Source: Cherax quadricarinatus
Lineage: Eukaryota > Arthropoda > Malacostraca > Decapoda > Parastacidae
Reading direction: 5' to 3'
Assembly (NCBI RefSeq): GCF_038502225.1
Contig: NW_027196961.1
Location: forward strand, 1-64,000
Length of the DNA: 64,000 nucleotides
The notes under the pieces were generated by a model that saw nothing but the letters and a program-made list of their open reading frames with translations, was not told the DNA's origin and made no database searches. The translations under genes were made by a program, and so were the position numbers. Of this stretch, positions 61,606 to 64,000 are shown in pieces; positions within the stretch are counted from its first letter, which is position 1, and each line of letters begins with the position of its first letter.

Positions 61606-64000
61606 CAGAGGTAAGTCCACCACTCCTCTGTTACTACAGGTGACAGAGGTGACTCCCCCACACCACTGTAACTACAGGTGACAGAGGTGACTCCACCACA
61701 CCACTGCAGCTACATGTGGCAAATGTGACTCCACCACACCACTGTAACTACAGGCGACAGAGGTGACTGCACCACACCACTGTACTACAGGTGACAGAGA
61801 TGACTCCACCGCACCGCCGCAACTACAGGTGACAAAGGTGAATCCACCACACTGTAACTACAGGATACAGACGTGACTCCACCACACCACTGTAACTACA
61901 GGTGACATAGGTGACTCCACCACACCACTGTAACTACAGGTGACAGAGGTGACTCCACCACACCACTGCAACTACAGGCGACAGAGATGACTCCACCACA
62001 CCACTGTAACTACGGGTGACAGAGGTGACTCCACCACACCACTGAAACTACAGGTGACAAATGTGACTCCACCACACCACTGTAACTACAGGCGACAGAG
62101 GTGACTCCACCACACCAATTTAACTACAGGTGACAGAGGTGACTGCACCACACCACTGTAACTGCAGGTGACATAGGTGACTCCACCACACCACTGTAAC
62201 TACAGGTGACAAAGGTAACTCCACCACACCACTGTAACTATAGGTGACAGGGGTGACTCCACCACACCACTGAAACTACAGGTGACATAGGTGACTCCAC
62301 CACACCACTGTAACTACAGGTGACAGAGGTGAATCACCACACCACTGCAACTACAGGTGACACAGGTGACTCCACCACACCACTGCAACTACAGGTGACA
62401 CAAGTGACTCCACCACACCACTGCAACTACAGGTGACACAGGTGACTCCACCACACCACTGCAACTGCAGGTGACAAAGGTGACTCCACCACACAACTGT
62501 AACTACAGATGACGAAGGTGACTCCACCACACCACTGTAACTACAGGTGACAAAGGTGACTCCACCACACCACTGTAATTACAGGTGACAAAGGTGGCTC
62601 CCCCACACCATTGTAACTACAGGAGACAGAGGTGACTCCATCACACCACTGTAACTACAGGTGACAAAGGTGACTCAACGACACCACTGTAACTACAGGT
62701 GACAGAGGTGAATCACCACAGCACTGTAACTACAGGAGACAGAGGTGACTCCACCACACCACTGCAACTACAGGTGACACAGGTGACTCCACCACACCAC
62801 TGCAACTACAGGTGACACAGGTGAATCACCACACCACTGCAACTACAGGTGACACAGGTGACACCACCACACCACTGTAACTACAGATGGCAGAGGTGAA
62901 TCACCACACCACTGCAACTACAGGTGACACAGGTGACTCCACCACACCACTGCAACTACAGATGACACAGGTGACTCCACAACACCACTGCAACTACAGG
63001 TGACACAGATGACTCCACCACACCACTGCAGCTACATGTGGCAAATGTGACTCCACCACACCACTGTAACTACAGGCGACAGAGGTGACTGCACCACACC
63101 ACTGTACTACAGGTGACAGAGGTGAATCCACCGCACCGCCGCAACTACAGGTGACAAAGGTGACTCCACCACACTGTAACTACAGGATACAGAGGTGACT
63201 CCACCACACCACTGTAACTACAGGTGACATAGGTGACTCCACCACACCACTGTAACTACAGGTGACAGAGGTGACTCCACCACACCACTGCAACTACAGT
63301 CGACAGAGATGACTCCACCACACCACTGTAACTACAGGGGACAGAGGTTACCACCACACCACTGTAACTACGGGTGACAGAGGTGACTCCACCACACCAC
63401 TGAAACTACAGGTGACAAATGTGACTCCACCACACCACTGTAACTACAGGCGACAGAGGTGACTTCACCACACCAATTTAACTACAGGTGACAGAGGTGA
63501 CTGCACCACACCACTGTAACTGCAGGTGACATAGGTGACTCCACCACACCACTGTAACTACAGGTGACATAGGCGACTCCACCACACCACTGTAACTACA
63601 GGTGACAGAGGTGAATCGCCACACCACTGCAACTACAGGTGACACAGGTGACTCCACCACACCACTGCAACTACAGGTGACACAGGTGACTCCACCACAC
63701 CACTGCAACTACAGGTGACACAGATGACTCCACCACACAACTGCAACTGCAGGTGACAAAGGTGACTCCACCACACCACTGTAACTACAGATGACGAAGG
63801 TAACTCCACCACACCACTGTAACTACAAGTGACAAAGGTGACGCCACCACACCACTGTAATTACAGGTGACAAAGGTGGCTCCACCACACCATTGTAACT
63901 GCAGGAGACAGAGGTGACTCCATCACACCACTGTAACTACAGGTGACAAAGGTGACTCCACGACACCACTGTAACTACAGGTGACAGAGGTGAATCACCA

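Larger units (their letters stand above)
46230..64000 (+). repeat. 38-bp minisatellite, second segment, running off the window
   Basis: The same 38-bp array resumes right after the CR1 element, about 465 more units to the window edge. Variants include CAC-ACAGGTGA (ACACAG), ACAAAG, short units TGAATCACC, and blocks ACTCCTCTGTTACTACAGGT joined to GACAGAGGTAAGTC. The GTAAGT variant recurs about twenty times in the whole array (for example 36368, 38826, 46446, 48181, 50339, 52226, 53475, 55518, 57559, 59573, 61612). Large higher-order blocks are present, including a 3934-bp tandem duplication. No exon is recognisable within it. Confidence 0.95.

Noticed and set aside
40135..63708. Recurring minus frames of about 60-80 codons (MQWCGGV, CSGVVESP)
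   Set aside because: By-products of the 38-bp repeat. Identical copies follow the higher-order duplications, and no gene signals are present.
33150..64000. CRISPR-like reading of the 38-bp array
   Set aside because: The units are contiguous with no unique spacers, and the context is a eukaryotic intron.

Overview
The window is eukaryotic DNA, most likely from a decapod crustacean (crayfish, lobster or shrimp lineage). The reasons are spliced genes with long introns, very heavy microsatellite and minisatellite content, several non-LTR retrotransposon families of types common in decapods, TTAGG-type pentamer repeats, and a GC-neutral, AT-microsatellite-rich background. The species call is an inference from repeat types, not from a database match. 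Roughly two thirds of the 64 kb is tandem repeat, so most long open frames here are by-products of unit lengths or stop-free units and are not genes.

The only clear host gene is the 5' half of a plus-strand M13-family zinc metallopeptidase (neprilysin / endothelin-converting-enzyme type). Five exons join in phase: 18558-18664, 20656-20794, 22174-22379, 22736-22915 and 33063-33149. They encode about 239 residues of the N-terminal M13 domain, including a DPCDDFYQFACG motif. The catalytic HExxH exons are not in the window and would lie beyond 64000. A long Ser/Thr-rich open exon at 9190-11505 has compatible splice phases and may be an upstream exon of the same gene. A short candidate exon at 17114-17311 does not fit the phases directly.

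Layout: 11-7234 is a 9-bp satellite. 7.3-9.2 kb is a mixed spacer with a retroelement remnant and dispersed repeats. 9190-11505 is the large open exon. 11.5-17.1 kb is retroelement debris, an 11-bp array, a 21-bp minisatellite inside a retrotransposon remnant, (AC)n tracts and a truncated LINE. 17.4-18.45 kb is a TTAGG-like block with inverted flanks. 18.5-22.9 kb holds four M13 exons with SINEs and a CAC-rich array in their introns. 22.9-33.06 kb is one intron holding a 52-bp array, a 36-bp array, two head-to-head RTE-like LINEs, an internally deleted Tigger/pogo element, a CR1/L2-like LINE and a MITE. After the exon at 33063-33149, everything to the right edge is one intron. It is filled by a 38-bp minisatellite of roughly 700 units, interrupted only by a nearly intact two-ORF CR1-type retrotransposon at 42113-46229.

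The most unusual signal is the origin of these arrays. The 38-bp array begins at the exon 33063-33149 splice donor, and its units resemble a copied exon end plus donor. Each unit therefore carries AG|GT acceptor/donor-like sites around a 9-nt micro-exon-like core. The 21-bp minisatellite at 13586-15262 appears to be an in-frame amplification of the TGTRGHN codons of a LINE reverse transcriptase. A 27-bp duplication of a splice donor at 20794 is a small-scale example of the same process. Functional consequences are inference and need RNA data.
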